The position numbers and the translations under genes were made by a program. DNA of 64,000 nucleotides from the NCBI RefSeq assembly GCF_025465275.1, contig NZ_JAODNK010000051.1, positions 1-64,000 on the forward strand, read 5' to 3'. The DNA comes from Nocardia sp. GTDB lineage: Bacteria; Actinomycetota; Actinomycetes; Mycobacteriales; Mycobacteriaceae. Positions 16,140 to 24,206 of this stretch are shown here, piece after piece (the first letter of the stretch is position 1; each line of letters opens with the position of its first letter). The notes beneath the pieces are model-generated. The model was not told the origin of the DNA, ran no database searches, and was given only the letters and a program-made list of their open reading frames with translations.

Positions 16140-17396
16140 GTGTGGAGAGTGGGGTTACGGGAGTTCGAATGTTCGGTGTCAACAGTTTTGGTGCTGTCGG
16201 TAAGCGCGGTGGTCGCCCTGGTGCTGGTGTTCGCCACGGTAGATCCGTGGTTGAACGACTCGGGCGGGATTCTTGCCGGAGGGTTGGACGCGCACGTCTA
16301 CCGGGACGGCGGGGACCGGGTATTGCAGGGCCGGCCGCTGTATACGGAGTCGACCTTCTTCGGGTTGCTGTATACCTACACGCCGTTCTCGGCGCTGGTA
16401 TTTCTGCCGATTGTCGTGGTGCCCTGGACCTGGCTCACCTATTCCTCGCTGGTGCTGAATGCGGCGGTGCTCTATGGCTGTGTGCTGCTGTGCTGGCGCA
16501 CTCTCGGTTACCGTATGACCGGCCGACTAGCGGGTATCAGTGCGCTGCTTGCGATTACGTGCCTCTTCCTCGAGCCGGTGCGCACCACCCTGTTCTACGG
16601 CCAGATCAACCTGGTGCTCATGCTGCTGGTGCTCTGGGACTTCTCGCGCGCCGACGACAGCCGACTGCGAGGCATCGGCGTCGGTGTGGCCGCGGGGATC
16701 AAACTCGTCCCGGCCTATTTCATCGCGCAGTATCTCGCTCTGCGCCAATGGCGTTCAGCCTGCGTGGCCACCGGCGCATTGCTCGGGTCCATCGCGGTGG
16801 CCTGGATCTTCCTGCCCGAGGATTCCCGCCAGTACTGGTTCTCGACGTTCTTCCAGTCCGATCGCATTGCGCCCGATACCAATCCGGCGAATCAATCGAT
16901 TCGCGGTCTGCTCGCACACCTGACCGACGGTGCGGCTCCACTGTGGTTGTGGGTCGTGCTGACCGGCATCGTCGTCATCGCGAGCCTGGCGCTCACCGCC
17001 GCGCTGCACCGCCGTGGTGAGCGGCTACTGGCCGTGACCATCGCGGGTATGACCGCCTGCGCGGTATCCCCGTTCTCCTGGGGTCACCACTGGGTGTGGT
17101 TCGTGCCGCTGCTGGTGCACCTGGTGCATCGCGCCCAGTCGAACCCGCGCTGGTGGATCGCGGCCGCGCTGCTGTTCGTCTCGACCGGCGCGTGGGCGTA
17201 CCACTGGGGCGAGAACTATGTGTCCGTCGGCATTTTCCTGCTGCCCAAGCCCTGGCACAGCGAGCCGATCCTGGAGAACTCCCATGTCCTCGTGTACATC
17301 GCCGTACTCGTCTACGGCTTCGTGATCGCGCGGAGTCCGCTGGCCGGGACCGATACTTCACGGCTGCCCGCCGGGTGCGTTAAGTCCAGTGGATGA
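16140..17396 (+). CDS. GT87-type polyprenol-phosphate-mannose alpha-mannosyltransferase
   Basis: The 418-residue polytopic membrane protein has about 10 hydrophobic segments. The first extracytoplasmic loop carries the acidic 'GGLDAHVYRDGGDRVLQGRPLY' type motif found in GT-C family GT87 (DUF2029) enzymes, where an Asp is catalytic; it is followed by 'YTYTPFSALVF', also typical. Such enzymes add alpha-mannose to PIMs, lipomannan and lipoarabinomannan at the outer face of the membrane in mycolic-acid actinobacteria. The GTG at 16140 is taken as start. Its stop overlaps the next gene (ATGA), so the two are coupled. Linkage specificity cannot be stated. Confidence 0.85.
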   Translation: MWRVGLREFECSVSTVLVLSVSAVVALVLVFATVDPWLNDSGGILAGGLDAHVYRDGGDRVLQGRPLYTESTFFGLLYTYTPFSALVFLPIVVVPWTWLTYSSLVLNAAVLYGCVLLCWRTLGYRMTGRLAGISALLAITCLFLEPVRTTLFYGQINLVLMLLVLWDFSRADDSRLRGIGVGVAAGIKLVPAYFIAQYLALRQWRSACVATGALLGSIAVAWIFLPEDSRQYWFSTFFQSDRIAPDTNPANQSIRGLLAHLTDGAAPLWLWVVLTGIVVIASLALTAALHRRGERLLAVTIAGMTACAVSPFSWGHHWVWFVPLLVHLVHRAQSNPRWWIAAALLFVSTGAWAYHWGENYVSVGIFLLPKPWHSEPILENSHVLVYIAVLVYGFVIARSPLAGTDTSRLPAGCVKSSG

Positions 17397-18538
17397 ATCC
17401 GATCGGACCGCTCGGCCCCGGCGATGAAGGCTTCAATCATCAGATCGCCGATACCGTCGCCACGGTAGCCACCAGTGACCTGGCCTGGACCGAGAAGGTG
17501 TGCGCGATGGCGTGCGCGCCGGACGGTTCGCGGCAGCTCGGTTTCGGCCTGGGGCAGTACAAGAATCGCAATGTGCTCGACGCGTACGCGGGCATCTCGC
17601 AGGGCGTCGAGCAGATCACCGTACGCGGCAGCCGGACACTGGCGCCCGAACCGGAGCTGACCTCGATCGGGCCGATCCACTACGAGATCGTCGAGCCGCT
17701 GAAGAAGATTCGATTCCGTCTCGACGAGAACGACTGCCAGCCCATCGCTTTCGACTGGCTGTTCGAAGCAGCCCTGCCCGCGCAGCTGGAGGACCGCACC
17801 CATATGCGGCGCGGCTACCGCGTGATGTCGGATCTGGTGCGCTACCACCAGATCGGCACCGCCTCCGGCTGGGTGAGCATCGACGGCGTACGTACCGATT
17901 TCGACGACTGGGTCTCGACCAGAGACCATTCCTGGGGCGTCCGCTACGACGTCGGAGCCCCGCTCACCGATGTCGAATCGATGGACCTGCCGCCGGAGGT
18001 CTCCTTCCGAATGATCTGGGCGCCGATCCTGATGACCCGCCCCGACGGCTCCCGCTACGGCTTGCACCTGCACTACCAAATCATCCAAATGGACGGCTAT
18101 TTCAGCAAAACCGTCATGGGCGGGGTGGAGCACGACACCTGGTTCGAGAAGTGGAAGGACCTGGTTCCCGACCTGACCTTCGACCCGGTGAACCGCCGTC
18201 TGCGCGGCGGCGAGATCCTCGCCACGACGGAGGACGGCAAGGAACGCGTCCTCACCCTGGAAACGCTGTCCGACACCGGTTTCCACCTCGGCGCCGGCCT
18301 CTACTTCGGCTTCGACGGTCAGCACCACGGATCCTGGCGCGGCCCCCAACTCCACCTGGACGGCGAACGCATCCCCGACTGCTCCACCCACGAGGCCGCC
18401 CGCCGACTCCACCAAATCCGCGACACCGTCATCCGCGTGACCGACTCCTCCGGCGCCATCGGCTACGGCAACTGCCAGCCCATCATCACCGGCGGCGACG
18501 AATCCCTCGGCCTCACAAAGGAATCCTCGTTCATGTAA
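17393..18538 (+). CDS. Conserved protein of unknown function (lipocalin/AttH-like?)
   Basis: The 381-residue soluble protein has no signal peptide and no recognised catalytic motif. It is rich in beta strands and aromatic residues; 'STRDHSWGVRYDVG' and 'GLHLHYQIIQMDGY' recall the 'R-x-x-SWGxR' segments of actinobacterial DUFs with a double-barrel, hydroxyneurosporene-synthase/AttH-like fold. That comparison is tentative. The start overlaps the mannosyltransferase stop by 4 bp, so the two products are made together and may act on the same lipid-linked pathway, which is inference from context alone. Confidence 0.75.
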   Translation: MNPIGPLGPGDEGFNHQIADTVATVATSDLAWTEKVCAMACAPDGSRQLGFGLGQYKNRNVLDAYAGISQGVEQITVRGSRTLAPEPELTSIGPIHYEIVEPLKKIRFRLDENDCQPIAFDWLFEAALPAQLEDRTHMRRGYRVMSDLVRYHQIGTASGWVSIDGVRTDFDDWVSTRDHSWGVRYDVGAPLTDVESMDLPPEVSFRMIWAPILMTRPDGSRYGLHLHYQIIQMDGYFSKTVMGGVEHDTWFEKWKDLVPDLTFDPVNRRLRGGEILATTEDGKERVLTLETLSDTGFHLGAGLYFGFDGQHHGSWRGPQLHLDGERIPDCSTHEAARRLHQIRDTVIRVTDSSGAIGYGNCQPIITGGDESLGLTKESSFM

Positions 18539-18636
18539 CCGCAGGGGTGAGCACGGGGATGAAACGACGGGCATACTGACTGCTCGTGCCACACAGCTCC
18601 CACTGCGTCCGGCGCGCACCTGCCCGGTGCCGGCGC

Positions 18637-19125
18637 CTACACGCCGTGGCCCGCCGGCCTCTGCGAAGGGTCCGAGGTGGCCGGGACGGCGAGATCCTTG
18701 GCGCAGGCGTGCAGGATTCGGCCGAAGACGTGGGTGATGACCGGCCTGCTGAGCCAGTGGGTGGCGAAGCGGGCGGCGACGGGGATCGTCATTTCGACGG
18801 TGGTGGACCAGACGACCTTGGTGCCGGTCGGGACCGGTGTGAAGGTCATGGTTCCGATTTCGTGGCGGGCCGGGGGGAAACTGCGGTCGACGACGTAGTC
18901 GAAGGAGCGGGGCGGGTCGTAGCGGGTGACGCGTTCTTCGAAGCGGCCGATCAGCCAGGTGTGCATGCGGATCGCGCCGACGCCGTAGGGAGCGTCCTGA
19001 CCGGGCCGGGCCAGGGTGCAGCGCAGGACCCAGCGGGTGCGCTCGTAGTTCGTTGTGGTTGCGCACCAGGCGAAGACCTGCTCGATCGGGGCGGGGATGA
19101 TGCGTTCGACTGTGATGGTTTCCAT
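18637..19125 (-). CDS. SRPBCC (polyketide cyclase/START-like) family protein
   Basis: The 162-residue protein has the SRPBCC layout: an N-terminal strand 'ITVERIIPAPIEQVFAWCA', a central curved sheet ('GTMTFTPVPTGTKVVWSTTVEM') and a long C-terminal helix ('PVITHVFGRILHACAKDLA'). The fold encloses a hydrophobic cavity and typically binds or modifies lipophilic ligands. The ATG at 19125 begins the homology. It lies 40 bp downstream of the ECF sigma gene on the same strand and is likely co-transcribed with it. No catalytic residue can be singled out. Confidence 0.82.
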   Translation of the reverse strand: METITVERIIPAPIEQVFAWCATTTNYERTRWVLRCTLARPGQDAPYGVGAIRMHTWLIGRFEERVTRYDPPRSFDYVVDRSFPPARHEIGTMTFTPVPTGTKVVWSTTVEMTIPVAARFATHWLSRPVITHVFGRILHACAKDLAVPATSDPSQRPAGHGV

Positions 19126-19165
19126 ACCTCTGAGACACCGCCCGATCCGCGACCGTGACATCCGA

Positions 19166-20098
19166 TCAGGTGTGGTCTCCGTCACGCCGCAGCGTGCGCA
19201 CGACGTCCGTGGTGCGCAGCTTGTCGGGGTTGCGAACCGCGTACAGCCGCGTGATGCGGTTATCCGTCACTTCGATCATGAGGACGGAATCGAGCTGCCC
19301 GTCGGCGCCCGAGCGCAACAGGACCGCGGGCAGCGCGTTGAAGTGGCCGAATTCGACACGCATGTCCGCCATGCTGGTCCGGGCCAGGCGGATGAGGAAA
19401 TTGGCCACCTGCGCGGCGCCGCTGATCGGGCGGCGTGCGGCATGGACTTTTCCACCGCCGTCCGAGATTTGCACGACGTCAGGTGCGAGCACATCCATCA
19501 GGGTCCGCACGTCACCGGTATTGGCGGCACGCACGAACTGGGTGATCACCGCCCGGCTGGTATCGCTGTCGGGTTGAAAGCGCTTGCGGCGGGCCTGAAC
19601 ATGCTCGCGCGCCCGGTGCGCGATCTGCCGCACGGTGGTATCGGATTTGTCGATCATGTCGGCGATCTCGACCAGGCTGTGGCCGAACACCTCCGACAGT
19701 ACGAATACGGCCCGCTCCGTCGGACCGAGTGTCTCCAGCACGAGCAGCATGGCCATCGACACCGATTCGGCAAGCAGCACATCATGACTGGCGTCGTGCT
19801 CGGTGCGGATCGGTTCGGGCAGCCAGGCGCCCACATAGTCCTCGCGCCGCCGCCGCAGTGACCGTAATCGGTTGAGCGACTGGCGCGTAACGACCTGCGT
19901 CAGATAGCCGCGCGTATTGTCCACGGTGTCCAGGTCGGTCTCGCGCCAGCGAAGATAGCTGTCCTGCAACACATCTTCGGCATCAGCCGCACTACCGAGC
20001 ATCTCGTACGCGATGGTGAACAGCAGCGGCCGCAACTCGCCGAACGCACCCGTATCGTCCCCCCGGCCAACGTCGCCGGCTATCCGTCGATGTTCCAC
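19166..20098 (-). CDS. SigJ-type ECF sigma factor with C-terminal SnoaL-like domain
   Basis: The 310-residue protein has sigma region 2 ('FGELRPLLFTIAYEMLGSAADAEDVLQDSYLRW'), region 4 ('LGPTERAVFVLSEVFGHSLVEIADMIDKSDTTVRQIAHRAREHV') and then a 110-residue SnoaL/NTF2-like domain ('AVITQFVRAANTGDVRTLMDVLAPDVV'). This is the ECF41/SigJ architecture, in which the fused C-terminal domain controls activity instead of a separate anti-sigma factor. The GTG at 20098 is used; a TTG lies four codons upstream. ECF41 genes often neighbour an oxidoreductase or SRPBCC-type partner; here the SRPBCC gene just downstream is the candidate partner. Confidence 0.92.
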   Translation of the reverse strand: MEHRRIAGDVGRGDDTGAFGELRPLLFTIAYEMLGSAADAEDVLQDSYLRWRETDLDTVDNTRGYLTQVVTRQSLNRLRSLRRRREDYVGAWLPEPIRTEHDASHDVLLAESVSMAMLLVLETLGPTERAVFVLSEVFGHSLVEIADMIDKSDTTVRQIAHRAREHVQARRKRFQPDSDTSRAVITQFVRAANTGDVRTLMDVLAPDVVQISDGGGKVHAARRPISGAAQVANFLIRLARTSMADMRVEFGHFNALPAVLLRSGADGQLDSVLMIEVTDNRITRLYAVRNPDKLRTTDVVRTLRRDGDHT

Positions 20099-20324
20099 GG
20101 ATACCAACGTATCCGCGTCACGTGTTCCAGGCGTTGGCGCACACAGCTCGTGTCCGGACGGAACAGCTCGTGTACGCGCGTTGCGATCCTGACACGGGCT
20201 GTGTGGTCGAGGTGCAGGTAGTCGGCGCCGAACGGCTGGGCCGGTTGGGTGGGGGTGAGCAGCGGTTGAGGTGGATGTGGATCGGAGTGTGCAACGATCG
20301 AGGGGTTCACTTTGAGGAGGCGTC

Positions 20325-21128
20325 TTGCGCAGCATTGCTCGGGTACTGCTCGTTATGTTGGCTGTTGTGTGCGGTATGGCGGCGATGCTGCCTGCCGCGC
20401 TGGCCACACCGAACGCTACGAATATCGATGACTTCACCTCGCGGAAGATCGACGAGTTGCTGGCGGCGCGTGCCGCCGGCGCGAGCAAGGGGGACCTGGT
20501 CGAGCTGCTGTCCCGGCAGTTCCTGGGTACGCCGTACACCGCGGATATGCTGGTCGGCTCGGCGAACGAGCCCGAACAGCTGGTCATCGACTTCCGCGGG
20601 GTGGATTGCTTCACCTACCTCGACTACGTGGAAGCGCTCAGCCGATCCACCGACCGGGATCAGTTCGTCACGAACCTCATCCAGACGCGGTACAGGGACG
20701 GGCAGGTCGACTTCCTGCATCGCAAGCACTTCTTCAGCGATTGGGCGTACGCCCCGCGAATCGCCGCGGCCGATATCACCGGGTCCTTGACTTCCGCCGC
20801 CGTGCCGGTGGCCAAGAATCTCAATGAGAAGGCCGACGGCAGCAACTACCTGCCGGGGCTGCCGGTTGTCGGCCGGAGTATCACCTACATCCCCAGCGCT
20901 GCCGTGGATGCGAATGTCATCGGCCAGCTCCGTACCGGTGACTACATCGGCGCGTACGCGGACCTGCCCGGCCTGGATGTCACGCACGTGGGGATCTTCG
21001 TCGCGACTGCCTCCGGTCCGGTGTTCCGCAATGCGTCCTCGCTGTCGGCGAACAACAAGGTGGTCGACTCGTCCTTCAGCGACTACGTGCGGACGACTCC
21101 CGGAATCGTCGTGTACCGCGCGCAGTGA
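20325..21128 (+). CDS. Secreted DUF1460 (NlpC/P60-superfamily amidase-like) protein
   Basis: The 267-residue protein starts with TTG at 20325 behind a strong GAGGAGG and has a signal peptide (hydrophobic 'VLLVMLAVVCGMAAML', cleavage near 'ALA'). The mature domain has the DUF1460 landmarks: a Cys in 'FRGVDCFTYLDYVEAL' and a His in 'LDVTHVGIFV', spaced as the catalytic Cys-His pair of this NlpC/P60-like peptidoglycan amidase group, with 'FLGTPY' near the start. It probably cleaves a cell-wall peptide or amide bond outside the membrane. It is a single gene between the sigma factor and a convergent membrane protein. Confidence 0.85.
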   Translation: MRSIARVLLVMLAVVCGMAAMLPAALATPNATNIDDFTSRKIDELLAARAAGASKGDLVELLSRQFLGTPYTADMLVGSANEPEQLVIDFRGVDCFTYLDYVEALSRSTDRDQFVTNLIQTRYRDGQVDFLHRKHFFSDWAYAPRIAAADITGSLTSAAVPVAKNLNEKADGSNYLPGLPVVGRSITYIPSAAVDANVIGQLRTGDYIGAYADLPGLDVTHVGIFVATASGPVFRNASSLSANNKVVDSSFSDYVRTTPGIVVYRAQ

Positions 21129-21137
21129 CCATTGCGC

Positions 21138-21827
21138 TCACACCGAATGCCGTAGCCGCCTCGGCACCGCGAGCTGCCACGACTGCGCCACCCGGCCGAT
21201 GCGCCGCAGCAGGCGCAGCAGCGGGATGGTGAAGATCCCGGCCAGCCGCGTGTAGGGCCAGATGGCGATGAGCAACATGAGGATCAGGCCGCGCGCCTGG
21301 TAGATGACGGGCGCGTGCTCCATGGCTCCGGGGTTGGGGTGCAGTCCCACCAGGGAGCGGCTCCACGTGAAAAGCGTTTCCGCGGTGCGATAGCGGTCGT
21401 CGGTGGAGTAGGGGTCGAAGGTTATCAGGACCGCGGAGAGCAGGGCGGCGATGAGCACCGGGATGGTGATGCGGTCGATCGGCGTGACCCGGGGCTTGGC
21501 CTCGGCGGCGATCAGCGGCGGGATCAGGATGATTCCGGCGCCGATCACGGCGAGCGGGACAGCGATGATCTGCAGGGCCGAGAGCATTACGTGGGTAGTG
21601 CCGCTGGTGCGTGAATGTGGCCCCGCCAGTAGCACTTCGGCGATGCGCGCGGTGAACATCCCGACGGCTCCCAGCCGGAAGGCCACGCTGCCGAACCGCT
21701 GTGCCCGATCGGTGTGCGGACCGTACAGGTAGCCCAGGAACCGATCGGTCCGGTAGCGCCAGATATGCCCGGCGATACAGGAGGCGATCGCGGCACCGGG
21801 TAGGAAGACCCATAGCACGTACATCAT
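21138..21827 (-). CDS. narI: NarI-like membrane cytochrome b subunit (orphan)
   Basis: The 229-residue protein has five hydrophobic segments and begins 'MMYVLWVFLPGAAIASCIAGHIWRY', close to the N-terminus of respiratory nitrate reductase gamma subunits, including a His in the first helix ('AGHIWRY'). Further His residues occur in 'TTHVML' and later, as needed for haem b ligation in part. The C-terminal third ('YQARGLILMLLIAIWPYTRLAGIFTIPL') matches the NarI end, where 'WPFTRLVH' is usual; the His is Gly here. No narGHJ genes are present in the window. It may serve another oxidoreductase or be a degenerate copy. Confidence 0.72.
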   Translation of the reverse strand: MMYVLWVFLPGAAIASCIAGHIWRYRTDRFLGYLYGPHTDRAQRFGSVAFRLGAVGMFTARIAEVLLAGPHSRTSGTTHVMLSALQIIAVPLAVIGAGIILIPPLIAAEAKPRVTPIDRITIPVLIAALLSAVLITFDPYSTDDRYRTAETLFTWSRSLVGLHPNPGAMEHAPVIYQARGLILMLLIAIWPYTRLAGIFTIPLLRLLRRIGRVAQSWQLAVPRRLRHSV

Positions 21828-22070
21828 GGTTCGACTTCCCGGTCCTATCCGATCCTGCTGTTGTGCACCACTGTTGCACGGACGCGGGCGCTGGGATAGA
21901 GGCGATGAACGGCCAGATTTCTGTCCGATAGCCGGCTCGGATTCGGTGTGAGGGGCGTGGTGAAGGCTTTGCCCCAGGAATCGGGGGCATCGGCGAGAAG
22001 TGGAATATGATACGGATTCGATTGTGTAGTAGGGTTTTTCGGTTTTTCGCAAATGTCATAGAGTGCGATC

Positions 22071-22547
22071 ATGACTCGTAAATTTCTATGGGCTGCTCTG
22101 GCTGCCGTGGGCTTGACCTTGGCGGGCAATAGCGTGGCCGCCGCCGATTCCGGAGTTATCGAAGCGAACAATGCCGACTTCCTTGTCGGTGACACCCTGT
22201 ATTTCTCGGACGGGCCGGGTGCCGACAACTGCGCGATCACCGCCGACGGCAATGTCGGCTGCGATCTCGGTGCCGGCAATAAATTGTGGGGCATCCTGCC
22301 CATCAGCGATGTCGTCATCGACCAGTCGTTCCTGCCCGCCCATCCGACCTTCGGGCTCGGCGGGCAGCACAGTCGGCCCAGCCGCTGGCTGAGCGACGTG
22401 CCCCGTCCCGACGGGAATGTTTATGCCGGAACCCGATTCGACTACGCGGGTGCGTCCTGCCTCGGCGGCCAGCCGCGCGGCGCCGGGCTGACCTGCTCGT
22501 CGCACGGGCACACCTTCACCCTGGGCACCTCGACCACCATCAGCTGA
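22071..22547 (+). CDS. Secreted protein of unknown function
   Basis: The 158-residue protein has a signal peptide ('KFLWAALAAVGLTLAGNSVAAAD') and a mature domain of about 130 residues with four cysteines in two close pairs ('NCAITADGNVGC' and 'SCLGGQPRGAGLTC'), probably two disulfide hairpins. The rest is Gly/Asp-rich beta-type sequence without a recognised motif. It stands alone, with 243 bp of upstream non-coding sequence containing no other gene. The type is common among nocardial exported proteins, but no function can be assigned. Confidence 0.75.
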   Translation: MTRKFLWAALAAVGLTLAGNSVAAADSGVIEANNADFLVGDTLYFSDGPGADNCAITADGNVGCDLGAGNKLWGILPISDVVIDQSFLPAHPTFGLGGQHSRPSRWLSDVPRPDGNVYAGTRFDYAGASCLGGQPRGAGLTCSSHGHTFTLGTSTTIS

Positions 22548-22631
22548 GGCCACGACGTTGCTCTGCGCCGGCCGGAAGTCATGGACGCCTGCGTGCTTCG
22601 TCCGGCATGCAGGGACTCTCGTTCCGGCGCA

Positions 22632-22895
22632 TCACGAGCAGTGACCGCCGGTGAGCTCGCCGACGTTCTCGGCGAGCACGACCGCCATTTTGGACAGCGC
22701 CGCCGCGGCGGCGTCGAATGTGCCCGAATCCGATTGTGCGGCAAGGGCGACCGCGAGAGTCCCGGTGCGGGTGGGAATCAGGCCGAACTGGCGGACGGTA
22801 TAGGCGCCGGTGGTTTCGTCGGGGCCCCAGCCGCCCTTGAACGAGGCGCCGACGAAGCCGCCCAGGCCCCAGCTCTGATTGTCCGAGCGGGCATT
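22632..22895 (-). pseudogene. C-terminal remnant of a class A beta-lactamase-like serine hydrolase
   Basis: Read leftwards, about 85 codons ending with a stop at 22632 match the last part of secreted serine-hydrolase proteins: 'QSWGLGG', 'FKGGWGP' (the K-T/S-G-like triad on strand beta3), 'VRQFGLI' and a final helix 'FDAAAAALSKMAVVLAENV', ending Gly-His-Cys. The N-terminal two thirds with the Ser-x-x-Lys motif are missing. Homology stops near 22895, exactly where a regulator fragment begins on the other strand. The piece is therefore a truncated, presumably dead gene end. Confidence 0.6.
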
Positions 22896-23373
22896 GCTGG
22901 ATGATCTGATGCCCGCCCCCGCGGCATATTGCAATTGGCGCTGGGACGTCGTGGCGGCCAACGATGCCTATGAGGCGCTGTTCCCCCAGCGCGTCGAACT
23001 CGGCAACGCGATGCACTGGCTGTTCGGCCCAGGCCGGAAACTGGTCGTGAACTGGGAAGCGGAGGTGACCTCCGACGTCGCCAGAATGCGCGGCATCTGT
23101 GCGCACTTCGGCAACCCGCCCGCCGGCATCTCACTTTTGGCCGAACTACAAAACGACCCCGACTTCGCCCGGCTCTGGCTACGGCGGGAGGTCTCCTACG
23201 ACCGCCCGGTCGACGAGCCGCAGTACATCTACACCGCCTCGGGCCCGGTCAGCGTGACAATGCAGTTGCAGTCGCTCCCGGCCCAGAAGGATCTGCTGCA
23301 ACTGTGCGTGGGAGTCGTCCGCCCCTATCGCGTCCCAGCTCTGACTCCCGGAGCCCGAACAGACCCTATTTAG
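22894..23373 (+). pseudogene. C-terminal remnant of an MmyB-like XRE regulator
   Basis: About 160 codons match the MmyB-type ligand-binding domain of XRE-family regulators: 'LLDDLMPAPAAYCNWRWDVVAANDAY', 'NAMHWLFGPG', 'LLAELQNDPDFARLWLRREV' and a C-terminal beta strand ending 'VVRPYR'. The HTH domain that normally precedes it (about 80-90 residues) is absent. The only in-frame starts are a TTG at 22879 and internal ATGs. It begins where the opposite serine-hydrolase fragment ends, so both were cut by the same event. A truncated stand-alone ligand domain might still be translated, but no RBS supports this. Confidence 0.6.
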
Positions 23374-23427
23374 GGTCTGTCGCTCAGCTTGTACCGGTGC
23401 TACGCCGTGAGCTTCACTCTCCTTTGC

Positions 23428-23460
23428 CCGGCGATGCCACGGAGGGGGCGGCATCGCCGG
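23428..23460. terminator. Hairpin after the MmyB remnant
   Basis: CCGGCGATGCC and GGCATCGCCGG form a perfect 11-bp stem around an 11-base loop, 54 bp after the remnant's stop and 43 bp before the pentapeptide gene. This is terminator-like without a T-tract. Confidence 0.55.
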
Positions 23461-23503
23461 CGCACGGTTGTCGGTGGGTGTGGTTACGGTCGTTGTATGG
23501 GTG

Positions 23504-24139
23504 ATGTCCGGAATTGCTGTGGCTGAGCGCAAGTACGGTGAGCCTGCGCCGCCGACTACGAGCACTGTTCGTGGTGAGGACTGGTACGGCCGGACGCTGG
23601 CGGGGGAGCAGTATCGGCGGGTCGAGTTTGTCGATGTGGATATGGCTGAGATAACCACGGAGAACGCGGTTTTCGATGAGTGCAGCTTCCGGGGGGTGGC
23701 GTTCAATCTGTCTGCGCATACCAATAGCGGGTTCTTGAACTGCACTTTCAGTGCGTGTTCGTTCTTCGATGCCACGTTCACCGGCTGCAAGCTCACCGGC
23801 AGCATGTTCGACGGGTGCACCTATTCGCTGCTGAAGGTTTCCGGTGGCGACTGGTCTTTTGTCGGGCTGCCGGGCGCGGATCTGCGGGGCACTTCGTTCC
23901 GCGAATTGCGTATGCGTGAAGTGGATCTGACCGGAGCACGTTGTCAGAAGGCGACGTTTCGCGATATCGATCTGTCCGGCGCGTGGCTGACGAAGGCGGA
24001 CTTCTCCGATTCCGATCTGCGGGGCAGCGATATCTCTGCGCTGGATCCGTTGAATGTGGAGGTCAGTCGCGCGGTGATAGATCCGGACCAGGCGATAACC
24101 CTTGCCTTCACCCTCGGGCTGAAAGTCCTACCGGGATAG
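23504..24139 (+). CDS. Pentapeptide-repeat protein
   Basis: The 211-residue protein is built largely of A(D/N)Lxx-type repeats: 'VFDECSFRGVAF', 'FLNCTFSACSFFDATFTGCKL', 'GADLRGTSFRELRMREVDLTGARCQKATFRDIDLSGAWLTKADFSD' in order, giving a right-handed quadrilateral beta helix. Such proteins include Qnr/MfpA-type gyrase-protecting DNA mimics. The C-terminus 'ISALDPLNVEVSRAVIDPDQAITLAFTLGLKVL' resembles the dimerising tail of Qnr/MfpA-like members. A role in topoisomerase protection is possible but not shown. The start is uncertain (ATG 23504, GTG 23501 or 23519). Confidence 0.85.
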   Translation: MSGIAVAERKYGEPAPPTTSTVRGEDWYGRTLAGEQYRRVEFVDVDMAEITTENAVFDECSFRGVAFNLSAHTNSGFLNCTFSACSFFDATFTGCKLTGSMFDGCTYSLLKVSGGDWSFVGLPGADLRGTSFRELRMREVDLTGARCQKATFRDIDLSGAWLTKADFSDSDLRGSDISALDPLNVEVSRAVIDPDQAITLAFTLGLKVLPG

Positions 24140-24155
24140 GGCTGTCGAACCACCG

Positions 24156-24196
24156 AACCGGCTCGGGCTCCCACATGCGCTGGGCCCGAGCCGGTT
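24156..24196. terminator. Bidirectional terminator between convergent genes
   Basis: AACCGGCTCGGGC and GCCCGAGCCGGTT are perfect 13-bp arms around a 15-base loop, followed by T. The hairpin lies between the stops of the pentapeptide gene (24139) and the first P450 (24207), so it can serve both strands. Confidence 0.75.
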
Positions 24197-24206
24197 TCCG
24201 GGCTGA

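Noticed and set aside
21138..22059. N-terminally extended form of the NarI-like protein
   Set aside because: The frame is open upstream, but the extension is basic and low-complexity; the Met-Met-Tyr at 21827/21824 starts the homologous part.
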